A stretch of 6,193 nucleotides of DNA. It comes from CAMLQK01 sp035478775 (GTDB lineage Bacteria; Patescibacteriota; Saccharimonadia; Saccharimonadales; UBA4665). The stretch spans positions 1 to 6,193 of the forward strand of contig DATIJG010000019.1 of assembly GCA_035478775.1 (NCBI GenBank), in the 5' to 3' direction. The position numbers were made by a program, and so were the translations under genes. Below are positions 5,498-6,193 of this stretch, piece by piece (the stretch's first letter is position 1; every line of letters starts with the position of its first letter). Under the pieces are notes generated by a model. The model searched no databases. It was not told where the DNA came from and saw nothing but the letters and a program-made list of their open reading frames with translations.

Positions 5498-6193
5498 ATG
5501 AACGACACCAATAAGGCAACCGAAAACGCACCGATCCGCATTTTACATTTTAGCTCCCGCTACGAAGAGTGTGGTGTGGCGAAGTATCTCGACCATTATA
5601 TTAACGGTATGGTTGACGCGCCGCATATTAAAAATGATTATTTTGACGTTTCGCCCTATGAAACGCCGCATATGTCACCAGCCGACCTCGAAAAAATGGC
5701 GCAGCAGCTACAAAGCACCCTGAAAGACTACGACATTTTGCATGTGCAACACGAATTTGCGATGTATGCGCATGACTCGTTCCGCCGCATTGTACAAGCG
5801 GGTAAAAAATCCGGCAAAAAAGTGGTCATCACTATTCATACGTCGCCAAGCTTGCATGGCGGCAGCAAGCCGGTCAAGCTGCACGGCCTTGGCCCGCGCA
5901 GTCTGGTAAGCTACATGCGCGAAAAACGTAACCAGCAAAACTTTTTCTACACAAACATTGAGCCGTATCGCATGGCCGATTTGCTGCTGGTGCATAACGA
6001 CAATACCATTGATGGCCTAAAGGCACTCGGCGTGAATGGCGATCGCATAAAGAAAATAATCCACCCCGTGCAAACCGTTAAAACACCGCCGAACTCGACA
6101 CTTATAGCCACTAAACTGAACCGCCAAGACGGTGACATTATTTACTGTACGATTGGTTTTCTACACCGTTATAAAGGCTTGTTCGAGGCTGTA
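5498..6193 (+). CDS. GT4-like glycosyltransferase, N-terminal part (cut by right edge)
   Basis: The frame is open for 232 codons from the ATG directly abutting the preceding stop and continues past the window. The visible part is the acceptor-side Rossmann domain of a GT-B glycosyltransferase: strand RILHFSSRYEECGVAKYLDH at 14-33, DILHVQHEFAMY at 79-90 (the HVQHEF pattern is common in GT4 enzymes), VVITIHTSP at 109-117, and ADLLLVHNDNTIDGLKALG at 160-178, where the chain crosses toward the second domain. It reaches the first donor-domain strand, IGFLHRYKG at 219-227, equivalent to the GxxxxxKG segment of GT4. The E-x7-E motif would lie beyond the edge and cannot be checked. It differs clearly from the other two glycosyltransferases here, so it probably makes a different linkage in the same glycan. 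The first dozen residues are polar and form no signal peptide, consistent with a cytoplasmic enzyme. Confidence 0.88.
   Translation, partial: MNDTNKATENAPIRILHFSSRYEECGVAKYLDHYINGMVDAPHIKNDYFDVSPYETPHMSPADLEKMAQQLQSTLKDYDILHVQHEFAMYAHDSFRRIVQAGKKSGKKVVITIHTSPSLHGGSKPVKLHGLGPRSLVSYMREKRNQQNFFYTNIEPYRMADLLLVHNDNTIDGLKALGVNGDRIKKIIHPVQTVKTPPNSTLIATKLNRQDGDIIYCTIGFLHRYKGLFEAV

Noticed and set aside
5708..5995. Minus-strand open frame of about 95 codons
   Set aside because: It is antisense to the last glycosyltransferase, whose motifs are clear in the forward frame, and it has no domain of its own.
1..6193. Mobile elements, CRISPR arrays, tRNA/rRNA genes and terminators
   Set aside because: The window is almost entirely coding. 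No transposase, direct-repeat array, RNA gene or GC-rich hairpin with a T-run was seen in the single 100-base gap.

Overview
The window is one dense polysaccharide assembly and export locus. It holds six genes, and two of them run off the edges. A glycosyltransferase reads leftward from position 1095 and leaves the left edge. A 100-base gap follows, then five genes read rightward. In order these are an ABC-2 polysaccharide export permease (Wzm/TagG type), its ATPase with a C-terminal Wzt-type carbohydrate-binding domain, an FkbM-family methyltransferase with a C-terminal coiled coil, a family-4-like glycosyltransferase, and a second GT4-like glycosyltransferase cut by the right edge. Gaps in the rightward set run from a 1-base overlap to 3 bases, so it reads as a single operon.

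Likely joint role: the glycosyltransferases build a glycan on a carrier lipid in the cytoplasm. The methyltransferase may modify it, possibly as a terminal cap, and the permease/ATPase pair exports it. An export ATPase with a carbohydrate-binding domain beside a methyltransferase with a coiled-coil tail resembles the E. coli O8/O9a O-antigen systems. There, WbdD caps the non-reducing end, its coiled coil sets chain length, and the Wzt C-terminal domain reads the cap. Whether this locus works that way is inference. No initiating sugar-phosphate transferase, polymerase or nucleotide-sugar synthesis gene is visible, so the polymer's identity cannot be read here.

Regulation: the only non-coding stretch, 1096-1195, separates the divergent units. 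It contains a 29-base interrupted dyad centred on 1125, with -10-like hexamers on both strands. This is a candidate bidirectional promoter or operator.

Organism: clearly bacterial, with roughly balanced base composition (somewhat AT-leaning by eye), the standard code, TAA at all four visible stops and very tight packing. The style would suit a small-genome lineage such as Saccharibacteria or another Candidate Phyla Radiation group, but this is a low-confidence impression with no phylogenetic marker behind it. No mobile element, RNA gene, CRISPR array or terminator was found.
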